This document shows positions 35,602 through 43,498 of a stretch of 64,000 nucleotides of DNA, piece after piece. Location: assembly GCA_030698225.1 (NCBI GenBank), contig JAUYNR010000103.1:1-64000 (forward strand), written 5' to 3'. The translations under genes and the position numbers were made by a program. Each line of letters begins with the position of its first letter. The stretch's first letter is position 1. This stretch comes from Oxalobacteraceae bacterium. GTDB taxonomy: Bacteria; Pseudomonadota; Gammaproteobacteria; Burkholderiales; Burkholderiaceae_D. The notes under the pieces are model-generated. The model was not told where the DNA came from. It did no database searches and worked only from the letters and a program-made list of their open reading frames with translations.

Positions 35602-36489
35602 CTAGGCCTGCTGCGCAAGTGCCAGATTCGTTTCATCCGGCAGCAGCGTATCGGCGGCCAAGGTTGGCAGCGCTTTCAGTCGCGCATAGATCGGCGTGAA
35701 ATCGGGTTCGGTTTGATCGAACAATTGCTGGAAATCCGGGATCACGAAATAGCTTTCCTGATAGGTATCGATCTTGTACAGCGTGCGCATCACGCGCTCG
35801 ACGTCCAATGGAATGCGGTGCGGCAGCGGGCTGTGCAGGCAATATTCGATCTCGCCGCCGGACGACAGGATGCCGGCGCCATAGGCACGCAAGCCTGCGG
35901 GCGTCTGGATCAGTCCGAATTCGATCGTGTACCAGTACAGCCGCGCCAGATACTCGAGTCCATCGAGTTTCAGCGCCTTCAGCCCGGCCTGACCGTAGCG
36001 CTGCAGATAATCGGCGAACACCGGATCGAGCAGCAGCGGCACATGGCCGAAGAAGTCGTGAAACACGTCCGGCTCGACGATGTAATCGAACTCCTCCAGC
36101 TCGCGCAGCCAGACCGTGACCGGGAAGCGGCGATGCGCCAGGTGGGTGAAGAATGTCAGTTCCGGCACCAGCCCGGGCACCGTCACCAGCCGCCAGCCGG
36201 TCGCCGCGCACAGGATTTCGGAAGCCTGCGCCAGATCGGGGATGCCGTCGGCCGCATCCAGTTTGGCCATGCCGGCGAGAAATTCGTCGCAGGCGCGCCC
36301 CGGCACCAAATCGGCCTGGCGCTGATACAGGCGCCGCCACAGCGCATGCTGCTGCGGCGTATACGCATGCCAGTCCTGCCTGACCACGTACTGCGCATCG
36401 GCCAGGGTGTAGTCGCCGCGCAAGGCGGCGCCATGCGATTTCTCCGCCACGGTGGCGAAGAAATTTTCGGTATTCAGATGCTTGTCCAT
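35602..36489 (-). CDS. phhA: Phenylalanine 4-monooxygenase
   Basis: 295 aa. Iron- and tetrahydropterin-dependent conversion of phenylalanine to tyrosine with O2. The iron ligands are seen in DVFHDFFGHVPLL (two His) and in YWYTIEFGLI (Glu). AYGAGILSSGGEIEYCL and PLDVERVMRTLYKIDTYQESYFV are family signatures. Length equals bacterial PhhA (about 260-300), without the eukaryotic regulatory domain. It feeds tyrosine into the homogentisate route through hpd, the next gene upstream on the same strand. No pterin carbinolamine dehydratase gene (phhB) is adjacent. Confidence 0.96.
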   Translation of the reverse strand: MDKHLNTENFFATVAEKSHGAALRGDYTLADAQYVVRQDWHAYTPQQHALWRRLYQRQADLVPGRACDEFLAGMAKLDAADGIPDLAQASEILCAATGWRLVTVPGLVPELTFFTHLAHRRFPVTVWLRELEEFDYIVEPDVFHDFFGHVPLLLDPVFADYLQRYGQAGLKALKLDGLEYLARLYWYTIEFGLIQTPAGLRAYGAGILSSGGEIEYCLHSPLPHRIPLDVERVMRTLYKIDTYQESYFVIPDFQQLFDQTEPDFTPIYARLKALPTLAADTLLPDETNLALAQQA

Positions 36490-36547
36490 GATGAAATCGA
36501 TTCAAAAAAATCAGCTGCGAGGCGCCGGATGGTTGTGCAGTGTCACA

Positions 36548-36617
36548 GGTACTCCCTACAGCATTATTTTTATCGCACTAAAATCATGCAAAAATGGCAA
36601 TAATATGAACATACTCC
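36548..36617 (+). repeat. 71-bp AT-rich dispersed element, copy E
   Basis: 70 bp: GGTACTCC at the left, CATTATTTTTATCGC, CATGCAAAAATGGCAA, and AACATACTCC at the right. The central hairpin is weaker than in other copies (ATGCA replaces TGCGG). It lies 58 bases upstream of the phhA start. Confidence 0.5.
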
Positions 36618-36657
36618 TGCATAATTCATAATGCAGCATCTATTCAGCCCGATAAAA

Positions 36658-36731
36658 CCCCCCTCTCCCGGCATGGTTTTTCCTGGTGCCCGAATCGCCA
36701 TGCGATTCGCTTGCAGGAGAGGGGCTGGGGG
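36658..36731. repeat. REP-like hairpin with long loop, type 2, copy 1
   Basis: CCCTCTCCCGGC ... GCAGGAGAGGGG encloses a conserved loop of about 45 bases (ATGGTTTTTCCTGGTGCCCG then AATCGCCATGCGATTCGC). The same loop occurs at 57719-57800. Lies between phhA and hpd. Confidence 0.7.
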
Positions 36732-36743
36732 AACGCCCCACTG

Positions 36744-37871
36744 CTAACCGCCCGCGCTGCGCTCATCCTTCAACACACCACGTTTGATCTGATCGAGCTC
36801 AATTGATTCAAACAGCGCGCGGAAATTTCCTTCGCCGAAGCCTTGATCGCCCTTGCGCTGGATGATTTCGAAGAAGATCGGGCCGATCACGGTCCGGGTG
36901 AAGATTTGCAGCAGCAACTCGCGCTGGGTCGCGTTGCTGTTGCCGTCGATCAAGATGTTCAGGCGGCGCAAATCGGCCACGTTTTCGCCATGCGCGGGCA
37001 GCCGGCGCTCGATCAGGTCGTAATAGGTGGCGACGGTTTGCTGGAACACGACCTGGCGCGCGTTCAGCGCTTCCACCGTGGCGTAGATATTGTCGGTGCC
37101 GAGCGCGATGTGCTGGATCCCTTCGCCGTGGTACAGGTCCAGGTATTCGGCGATCTGCGACTTGTCGTCCGACGATTCGTTGATCGGGATGCGGATCTTG
37201 CCGCAGGGCGAAGTCATCGCCTTCGATTTCAGGCCGGTCAGCTTGCCTTCGATGTCGAAATAGCGCACTTCGCGGAAATTGAACAGGTTCTCGTAGAATT
37301 CGGCCCATTCCTTCATGCGGCCGCGGTGCACATTGTGGGTCAGGTGGTCGATGTAGGTCAGGCCGCAGCCGACCGGGTTGGCGTCGGCGCCCGGAATCGC
37401 GACGAAATCGACGTCGTAAATGCTGATGTCGCCGATCCCCCCCCGCGCGACGCCGTCCAGCGCGTTTTTGCCGTGCCAGCGGTCGACGAAATAAATCAGC
37501 GAATCGCCGATGCCCTTGATGGCCGGAATGTTCAGCTCCATCGGGCCGGTCTTGTTGTCGAAGCCCCAGGCGCCCAGTTCCAGCGCACGCTGGTAGGCGA
37601 ACGCGGCGTCGTTGACGCGGAACGCGATCGCGCAGATCGACGGCCCGTGCTGACGGGCAAAACGCTGCGCGAACGAATGCTGCTCGGCATTGATGATGAA
37701 ATTGATGCCGCCCTGGCGGTACAGCGTCACATCCTTGTGACGGTGGCGGGCAATTGCCGCAAAACCCATCTGCTCGAACAGTGCGCCCAGCGCCTTCGGG
37801 TCCGGCGCCGCGTATTCGATGAATTCGAAGCCATCGGTGCCCATCGGGTTGTCCCAGGGTTGAAAGTCCAT
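36744..37871 (-). CDS. hpd: 4-hydroxyphenylpyruvate dioxygenase
   Basis: 375 aa from ATG 37871, which has GGAGA 7 bases upstream; the frame is open to 38180 but that includes a repeat and a hairpin. Fe(II) enzyme that turns 4-hydroxyphenylpyruvate into homogentisate. The first vicinal-oxygen-chelate domain begins FIEYAAPDPKALGALFEQMGF. Metal ligands are in HLTHNV (His), GIQHIALGT (His) and FFEIIQRKG (Glu), and GEGNFRALFESIE is the C-terminal signature. It is followed by phhA and the arylpyruvate oxidoreductase on the same strand, and preceded by a divergent Lrp-type regulator. Confidence 0.95.
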   Translation of the reverse strand: MDFQPWDNPMGTDGFEFIEYAAPDPKALGALFEQMGFAAIARHRHKDVTLYRQGGINFIINAEQHSFAQRFARQHGPSICAIAFRVNDAAFAYQRALELGAWGFDNKTGPMELNIPAIKGIGDSLIYFVDRWHGKNALDGVARGGIGDISIYDVDFVAIPGADANPVGCGLTYIDHLTHNVHRGRMKEWAEFYENLFNFREVRYFDIEGKLTGLKSKAMTSPCGKIRIPINESSDDKSQIAEYLDLYHGEGIQHIALGTDNIYATVEALNARQVVFQQTVATYYDLIERRLPAHGENVADLRRLNILIDGNSNATQRELLLQIFTRTVIGPIFFEIIQRKGDQGFGEGNFRALFESIELDQIKRGVLKDERSAGG

Positions 37872-37895
37872 GCCTGTCTCCATTTCATTGATTCG

Positions 37896-37923
37896 GTCCG
37901 GAAAAAGTTTTATTTTTCCGGAC
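37896..37923 (-). promoter_or_regulatory. Hairpin in the hpd leader
   Basis: GTCCGGAAAAA / TTTTTCCGGAC is a perfect 11-bp stem with a 6-base loop, 25 bases upstream of the hpd start codon. On the minus strand it reads as a stem rich in A then T, which could be an attenuator or an mRNA-stabilising leader. Function is inferred. Confidence 0.4.
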
Positions 37924-37929
37924 TGCTGT

Positions 37930-37969
37930 TCTCTCCCTCTCCCTCTGGGAGAGGGCCGGGATGAGGGAT
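37930..37969. repeat. REP-like hairpin, type 1
   Basis: CCCTCTCCCTCT-GGGAGAGGG stem followed by a CCGGGATGAGGGA tail, the same design as 153-195. It lies in the hpd-lrp divergent region, next to the hpd leader hairpin. Confidence 0.6.
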
Positions 37970-38027
37970 CCGGTTCCAATTTCATTTGTTCCGGATAATT
38001 AGTATGGAAGCAGTATAGGCGGGTGCA

Positions 38028-38080
38028 TCTAGCATAAAATTGCAAATAATTCCTTAATCTAGGTCCATTGCGCAATAATA
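38028..38080. promoter_or_regulatory. AT-rich operator-like region between hpd and lrp
   Basis: AT-rich DNA with a perfect ATTGCGCAAT palindrome at 38067-38076 and nearby AAATTGCAAAT and AATAATATTGC. Lrp/AsnC proteins bind such short AT-rich imperfect palindromes, and the gene 30 bases downstream encodes one. Autoregulation and control of hpd are inferred. Confidence 0.35.
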
Positions 38081-38106
38081 TTGCCGATCTTTTCAAGAGG
38101 CCCATC

Positions 38107-38601
38107 ATGCCCGCCATCCCGCTCGACAAGACCGACCGCAAGATTCTCGCCATCCTGCAGTCCGACGGCCGCCTGTCCAATCAGGAAGTGGCCGAACGGG
38201 TCAATCTGTCGCCGTCGCCCTGCCTGCGGCGCATCCGGAGCCTGGAAGAGAGCGGCGTAATCCGGCAGTACGTGGCCTTGCTCGATCCCGACAAGATCGG
38301 CCTCGGTCTGCTGGCCTACGTGAATGTGCGGCTGGAAAAGCACAGCGAAGCTGGCGCCGCCGGCAGCATGCGCTCGCCGCGCGCCAATTTCGCCGCCTCG
38401 GTCGAGTTGTGGCCGGAAGTGGTGGCCTGCTATGCGATGACCGGCGAAATGGATTATCTGCTGCGGGTACACGTGGAGGACATGGCGCATTTTTCGCGCT
38501 TCATGATGGCGACGCTGTTGCGCCACCCGGCGGTGCAGGACGTGCGCTCCAGCTTTGCGCTGCAACGGGTCAAGGATACGACTGCGCTGCCGCTGCTGTG
38601 A
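38107..38601 (+). CDS. Lrp/AsnC-family transcriptional regulator
   Basis: 164 aa from ATG 38107 (AAGAGG 7 bases upstream). The N-terminal winged helix-turn-helix is typical: LDKTDRKILAILQSDGRLSNQEVAERVNLSPSPCLRRIRSLEESGVI. The C-terminal RAM effector domain follows (EVVACYAMTGEMDYLLRVHVEDM...). It is divergent from hpd, phhA and the arylpyruvate oxidoreductase, so it most likely senses an aromatic amino acid or its keto acid. The stretch EAGAAGSMRSPRANFAASVE is somewhat longer than in Lrp itself. Confidence 0.92.
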   Translation: MPAIPLDKTDRKILAILQSDGRLSNQEVAERVNLSPSPCLRRIRSLEESGVIRQYVALLDPDKIGLGLLAYVNVRLEKHSEAGAAGSMRSPRANFAASVELWPEVVACYAMTGEMDYLLRVHVEDMAHFSRFMMATLLRHPAVQDVRSSFALQRVKDTTALPLL

Positions 38602-38618
38602 CATTCCAAAAAAATATT

Positions 38619-38688
38619 GGGTATAGGCATAAAACATGCATTTACCGCATGAATAGTGCGCGACTTTGAAATTACATGCACCAGTATA
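38619..38688 (-). repeat. 71-bp AT-rich dispersed element, copy F
   Basis: On the minus strand: TATACT, GCATGTAATTTCAAAG, CATGCGGTAAATGCATG, then TTTTATGCC and TATACCC; 70 bp. Its left part resembles copy B closely (TATACTG-TGCATGTA). Fills the gap between the convergent lrp-type and GNAT genes. Confidence 0.65.
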
Positions 38689-38700
38689 AAATTTGAAAAA

Positions 38701-39396
38701 TCAGTCGTCCCTGAAACCGGGCAGGTTTGCCAGCCACTTGACTGCGGCGCGGGTGTTGGCCTTGAGCGCGTAATCGAAGCTGGCGACCTGCTCCTGCAGC
38801 GCCTCCCTGAACACGGTGCCCGGGCTGGCGGGCAGTAATTTCAGATACGCATCAGCCTCGCCATGATCGCGGTGGATCGCCATCCCGGCTTTCTTGGCGA
38901 TGTGGATCATCACCTGGTTCGAAGACAGGCAATGCATGTAGAGCGTATCGACATCGGCATTGCGGCAATGGATGGCGGCGCGCTCGAACAGTTTCGAGCC
39001 GACCCCCTGGCCGCGCCCGCTGGCACTGACCGAAACGCCGAACTCGGCGACGTGGTCCTTCAGGGTGGCGGCAACCGAATCCGGGTAGGCTTCGCGCGGG
39101 GCAAACGCCAGATGGCCGACGCCGATCAGCTTGAACTTGCTGGTGTGCACGCCGAAGATGGTGTCGCGCGAGAAGTCGAGTCGGTCCACATACTGGGTAA
39201 TCAGGTCATCCTTGAGGCGCATGCCGAAGCGCAGCGTGCGGTCATGCTCGTCGAGCGCCAGAAAATGCCGCAGAATGCGGTGGCGGTCGCGCTCGGACAG
39301 TTCCTTGACGCGGACCGCAGGCTGCTCGGCGTTGTGGTCATGCTCGCCGGCAACCACGATGGTTACAGTTGGCTCGGGCTTATCTGTTGTGTTCAT
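38701..39396 (-). CDS. GNAT-family N-acetyltransferase
   Basis: 231 aa. A GNAT fold with the acetyl-CoA binding motif SASGRGQGVGSKLFERA (the R/Q-x-x-G-x-G/A loop) around residue 130 and IGVGHLAFAP in the preceding strand. The substrate cannot be told from sequence. An N-terminal extension of about 30 residues (with HDHN) precedes the domain, and about 45 residues follow it. It stands alone between lrp and the glycan operon. Confidence 0.85.
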   Translation of the reverse strand: MNTTDKPEPTVTIVVAGEHDHNAEQPAVRVKELSERDRHRILRHFLALDEHDRTLRFGMRLKDDLITQYVDRLDFSRDTIFGVHTSKFKLIGVGHLAFAPREAYPDSVAATLKDHVAEFGVSVSASGRGQGVGSKLFERAAIHCRNADVDTLYMHCLSSNQVMIHIAKKAGMAIHRDHGEADAYLKLLPASPGTVFREALQEQVASFDYALKANTRAAVKWLANLPGFRDD

Positions 39397-39466
39397 GCGG
39401 GTACTCCTGTAGGCGCGCCGTTATTGTGCAGCGCACCATACCACGTTCCCGGACCGGAGTTCGGTG

Positions 39467-40126
39467 TCACGACAAATAGCGCCGCCCGGTCTGGCTGATC
39501 CATACCGACCATGCCAGTATCAGCGGATGGATCACTTCCAGGCCCTCCTCGAACGCAGCAGCGTACAGATCCACAATCGGTGACAGCACGATGTCGTAGT
39601 CTTCCGCCAGCACCGCCGGCGCCCGGTCCAGTATCTTGCCCAGCACCACCAGCGCGGTTCCGGCGATCAGCCAGATTCCGGCCCGCGAGCGCCAGCCGCC
39701 GTCACGCAACAGGAAGCGCGCCACCACGAATCCGACATACAGCAACAACACTATCGCGGCCAGCGCCACCCCTGCCGCCGCCAGCTTTTCGCCGAATGGC
39801 GCAATCGCGTGCTTGTAGTAATTGGTCTTGAGTATGCTGTCGGCGGTAAACGCCTTGTGCCAGTCGGCTTCGCGCGCGGCGAAAATCATGCACAGCAACG
39901 CAAATGCCCAGGCCCGCGGCCCGAGCGGGCGGATCCGCACGACGATGACCAGCGCGGTAAATATCCAGGCTGCGATAGACATTTGCTCGAACGGCCCTTC
40001 CTCGGAAAAAGTAAAACGAAACAGCGGATCCGGCAGCAACAGCGGCAGCAGCGCAAGCAGCAGGACGTACAACGCGATGGCGATGGCGATGCGGATATCG
40101 GCGGTGACGATGCGCGGCGAGTTCAT
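39467..40126 (-). CDS. Polytopic membrane protein of unknown function
   Basis: 219 aa with about six hydrophobic helices (for instance IAIAIALYVLLLALLPLLL and LAAAGVALAAIVLLLYVGFVVARFLL). A conserved-looking EEGPFEQMSIAAW loop and FAAREADWHKAF segment lie between helices. I do not recognise a named family. Its ATG overlaps the stop of the glycosyltransferase gene upstream (ATGA at 40123-40126), so it is translated with the glycan genes and may share their pathway. Confidence 0.75.
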   Translation of the reverse strand: MNSPRIVTADIRIAIAIALYVLLLALLPLLLPDPLFRFTFSEEGPFEQMSIAAWIFTALVIVVRIRPLGPRAWAFALLCMIFAAREADWHKAFTADSILKTNYYKHAIAPFGEKLAAAGVALAAIVLLLYVGFVVARFLLRDGGWRSRAGIWLIAGTALVVLGKILDRAPAVLAEDYDIVLSPIVDLYAAAFEEGLEVIHPLILAWSVWISQTGRRYLS

Positions 40127-41226
40127 GTGAGTGCTCCAGAATGATGTTGATTAATCAGCTGGCGATAAATTGCGAGATTGCCTTCCACCATCGCATCGAC
40201 CGAAAACTCCGCCAGAATGCGCGCGCGTCCGGCTGCGCCCAGACGGCTGCGCAAGCCGGCGTCACCGAGCAAGCGGCGCAGCGCGGCGACCAGCGCCGCC
40301 ACGTCGCCCGGCGCAGTCAGCAAGCCGCTCACGCCGTCGGCGACCGCTTCCGGCAAGCCGCCGGCGCGGCTGGTGACGATCGGCACGGCGGCAGCCGACG
40401 CCTGCAGCAGCGACACGCCCAGCCCTTCCATCTCGGCCGGATGCGCGAGGATGTCGAGTCCGCCCAGCCATTGCGGCAAATCGGCGCGAAAGCCGGCCAG
40501 CCGGATGATGCCGGCCAGCCCGCGCTGCGCGATCGTGGCTTCCAGTTCCGCCTGCAGCGCGCCTTGGCCGAACAGCAGCACACGCAAGTCGGGATAGTCG
40601 GCGCGCAGCGCATCCACCGCTACGACCAGGTAACGGTGGCCCTTGCGCGGAATCAGTTGCGCGACCATGCCGACCACCATCGCGTTGGCGGGCAGCCCGA
40701 ATTCGCGCAGGAATGCGCTGCGCTCGACCGGCGCCAGATACGGTGCGGCGTCGACCGCGCTGCGCACGCAACTGACCCGTTGCGGCGCCAGGCCTTCGGA
40801 CAGCAAGACCTGGCGGATGCCTTCGGAAATCGTGATTACATGCTGGTACAGCCGGTACTTGAGCGCCACCTGCCAGCGCGCTTCCGGGTTGTCGACCCGC
40901 CGCGACAGCACGCATGGGGTGCCGGTCATGCGCGCCGCCACCCCGCCCCACAGGTCGGCGCCGCGCCGGCTGTGCAAGTGGACGATGTCCGGCCGCTCGG
41001 CACGGACCAGCCTGGCCAGCCGCAACGCCAGGCCGATATCGGCGTCGCCGCGCATCGCGATCTGATGCACCCGGGCCGACGCGCCGACCGCATTTGCGAT
41101 CTCGGCACCGAGCGGGCATGCCAGCAGATTGGTCACGCCGCGCGCGGCCAGTCCTTCGATGATGTAGGCGACCTGGCGCGCGCCGCCGTAATAATGCTTG
41201 CCGGCTTCGACGTGCAAGACTTTCAT
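40123..41226 (-). CDS. Glycosyltransferase family 4
   Basis: 367 aa from ATG 41226, which overlaps the preceding gene's stop codon. GT-B fold: N-terminal MKVLHVEAGKHYYGGARQV (donor/acceptor half with GG loop), then C-terminal VGMVAQLIPRKGHRYL and the EGLGVSLLQASAAAVPIV stretch, where the E-x7-E-like motif of GT4 holds the nucleotide sugar. HLHSRRGADLWGG is also characteristic of LPS or capsule mannosyl/glucosyl transferases. Sugar identity is unknown. Part of a five-gene overlapping operon. Confidence 0.88.
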   Translation of the reverse strand: MKVLHVEAGKHYYGGARQVAYIIEGLAARGVTNLLACPLGAEIANAVGASARVHQIAMRGDADIGLALRLARLVRAERPDIVHLHSRRGADLWGGVAARMTGTPCVLSRRVDNPEARWQVALKYRLYQHVITISEGIRQVLLSEGLAPQRVSCVRSAVDAAPYLAPVERSAFLREFGLPANAMVVGMVAQLIPRKGHRYLVVAVDALRADYPDLRVLLFGQGALQAELEATIAQRGLAGIIRLAGFRADLPQWLGGLDILAHPAEMEGLGVSLLQASAAAVPIVTSRAGGLPEAVADGVSGLLTAPGDVAALVAALRRLLGDAGLRSRLGAAGRARILAEFSVDAMVEGNLAIYRQLINQHHSGALT

Positions 41227-42278
41227 GCCGGGGACTCCGACTCGACAGTTTCCAATGCGATCTGCAGTTCCAGCATCACCCGCTCGGCGCTGATCTCGCG
41301 CAGACAGGTCCACGCACCGTTGCAGGTCGGCTTGCGCTTGCACGGCGAGCAGGCCAGACCAAGCCAGATCACACGCGCGTTGGCGCGGCAAGTCACGCGG
41401 TACGGGCAGGTCGAACCGAAAATCGCGACGGTAGGCACCCCGAATGCGATCCCCATGTGGGTCAGGCCGGTATCGACCCCGATCACCGCACCGGCGTGCC
41501 GGATCAGCGCCGCCGCTTCGGCCAAGCCGGTCTGGCCCACCAGATTGATCAGCTTAGTCGCGCCGCCGGCCAGCCCGGCAGCCGCCTCGCGGTCGGCCGG
41601 CCCGCCCAGCAGCAACGGCACCAGGCCGGTCTGGCGCTGCACCAGTTGCGCCAGGCGTTGCCAGCCATCGTCGAACCAGTGCTTTTGCGGCCGCGTGGTG
41701 AAGGCCGCAAACACTACGTAGCGCCCGGGCGACAGACCCTGTGCGTCCAGCGTGGCCAGCGCCCGTGCTTCGGCATCCGGGTCCAGATGCAAACGCGGCA
41801 CGAAGTTATTGCAATCGAGACCGAGCTGCTGCGCCAGATGCAGGTATTCGGAACTGATCCGCGCCGCATCGCCGCCGCGCGGCACCACTTCGGTCATCAG
41901 CCACTGGCTGCCTTCGCGCGAACCCAGCCCAATGCGGCGCCTGGCTCCGGTCAGCCATGCCAGCAGGCCGCTTTTCAGCAAGCCCTGCAAATCGAGCACC
42001 GTATCGAAGCGCTCGGCACGCAAGCGGCGGCGCAGCGCCAGCACGCGGCGCAATAGCTCCAGCCGCCGGCCCGACTTCCACAACGCCTTCCATTCCGACT
42101 TCGGCCACAGGATGCGCTGATCCACGCACGGGTCGTGCGCGAGCAGCGCATCGATGCCGGGCTCGACCAGCCAGGCAATGTGCGCATCCGGATAACTGCG
42201 CCGCAGCGCAGCCGCCACCGGCGACGCGAAAACCACGTCGCCGATGGCGGAAGTGCGGACGATCAGGATGCGCTTCAC
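41223..42278 (-). CDS. Glycosyltransferase family 9 (LPS heptosyltransferase-like)
   Basis: 351 aa from GTG 42278, which overlaps the preceding stop (GTGA) and has AGGAAA upstream; the longer frame to 42644 lies over the neighbouring gene. MKRILIVRTSAIGDVVFASPVAAALRRSYP is the classic family-9 start, DLQGLLKSG and GVDTGLTHMGIAFGVPTVAIFGST the conserved later motifs. Members add heptose to the LPS inner core. Four cysteines near the end (CSPCKRKPTCNGAWTC) are common in this subgroup. The cluster lacks other inner-core genes, so waaC/waaF assignment is not made. Confidence 0.9.
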   Translation of the reverse strand: MKRILIVRTSAIGDVVFASPVAAALRRSYPDAHIAWLVEPGIDALLAHDPCVDQRILWPKSEWKALWKSGRRLELLRRVLALRRRLRAERFDTVLDLQGLLKSGLLAWLTGARRRIGLGSREGSQWLMTEVVPRGGDAARISSEYLHLAQQLGLDCNNFVPRLHLDPDAEARALATLDAQGLSPGRYVVFAAFTTRPQKHWFDDGWQRLAQLVQRQTGLVPLLLGGPADREAAAGLAGGATKLINLVGQTGLAEAAALIRHAGAVIGVDTGLTHMGIAFGVPTVAIFGSTCPYRVTCRANARVIWLGLACSPCKRKPTCNGAWTCLREISAERVMLELQIALETVESESPA

Positions 42279-43498
42279 GTTGGCTTTCCTGGCATGCCGC
42301 ACCACAGTGCGGCAGTGAACAACACATACATCATGCTGACATTGGATCGCATCAGATAGGACTCGAACAGGCAGATGACAATGAGCAATACAGGCACGGC
42401 AACTCGCATCCGCTGGCGTCCGTCGCTCGGTGCGCGCCGCGCCCGGAACAACGGGAATACCAGCACCAGCGCGAGAAGTATACCGCCCGGCAAACCGGCG
42501 CTGGTAAGTGCCAGTAAATATTGATTGTGCGGATTCCACGCGGGCACCCATTGCGGGGTATGGATTTCGTTCATTTTCTTGTATTCGACCGGATAGTCGC
42601 CGGCACCGACACCAAGCAGTGGATTCGCCACGAAAATGCGCCATGCATTCATCGTGTAGGTGATGCGCAATCCGACCGACGAAAGCGGCATGTCCTCATA
42701 ATGCCGGACCTCATCCACCGCCAGGTCGACGCGGCTGCGGAAGTATTCGCTGGACTGATATCCGCCGACCACGACCCCTCCGACGATAACGCAGGCAACT
42801 GCTGCCGCAACCAGGGGCCGACGAGAAAAACGCTGAAACACCAGCACAGCGAGCAAAACAAGAAAACCGACCATCCCGGCCCGTCCACCTGAGAAAAGCA
42901 AGTTGCCGGTGGTCGTTACAAGCAGGATAGCGCACGCCACCTTGGCCGCTCTGCCAATCTTGCCAAACAGCACTTGATGTCCGGCGACATACCCGGCCAG
43001 GGCAAGCGCCGGCGTATACATGATGCGATCGACAAAGGGGGCGGTATCCATAGGACTCTTTTCAACCCGTATTCCCACTGGCAGCTGCGGCAACGCATGC
43101 ATCTGCGTCCAGTTGTAATAGGCAAGTAGTTCGCATAGCCCGATCGAAAGCAGGAAGGCAGTCAGGTAGTGCGGCACATGCTCGCGCCGTGCGACCGTGA
43201 AATAGAGTGGAAATAGTAGAAAAAAATTCTGTCGACTGGCCATGCGCCAGCCCCACGCGGTGTCCGATGTCCATAACATCGACAGCAGAAACACGCCGTA
43301 ATAGGCGGCGAATATCCATACCAGCGGCTCGGCGCGAAACGCATGCAATTTTTCGCCAAATCGACCTTCTATCATCCAGAGCAACAACATCAGCGCCGAC
43401 AGTATGTAGGCCGGCGCCACCTGGATCGGAATCATAAAAAACAGCGCCGCAAGCAACCAGGAATTCAGATAGGGAATGCGTTCACGAAAGCCACTCAT
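42275..43498 (-). CDS. O-antigen ligase/polymerase-type membrane protein (Wzy/WaaL family)
   Basis: 407 aa from ATG 43498 (overlaps the stop of the gene upstream). Ten or more hydrophobic helices with a large periplasmic loop. The family signature is in the loop and after it: NPLLGVGAGDYP and WNPHNQYLLALTSAGLPGGILL, where the conserved His and the G-x-G motif are characteristic of WaaL/Wzy. It either joins polymer to lipid A-core or polymerises repeat units; sequence cannot separate these. Sits between two glycosyltransferases in the overlapping operon. Confidence 0.85.
   Translation of the reverse strand: MSGFRERIPYLNSWLLAALFFMIPIQVAPAYILSALMLLLWMIEGRFGEKLHAFRAEPLVWIFAAYYGVFLLSMLWTSDTAWGWRMASRQNFFLLFPLYFTVARREHVPHYLTAFLLSIGLCELLAYYNWTQMHALPQLPVGIRVEKSPMDTAPFVDRIMYTPALALAGYVAGHQVLFGKIGRAAKVACAILLVTTTGNLLFSGGRAGMVGFLVLLAVLVFQRFSRRPLVAAAVACVIVGGVVVGGYQSSEYFRSRVDLAVDEVRHYEDMPLSSVGLRITYTMNAWRIFVANPLLGVGAGDYPVEYKKMNEIHTPQWVPAWNPHNQYLLALTSAGLPGGILLALVLVFPLFRARRAPSDGRQRMRVAVPVLLIVICLFESYLMRSNVSMMYVLFTAALWCGMPGKPT

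Noticed and set aside
37872-38180. N-terminal extension of hpd
   Set aside because: It crosses the leader hairpin, the REP-like repeat and the start of lrp; ATG 37871 has a ribosome binding site.
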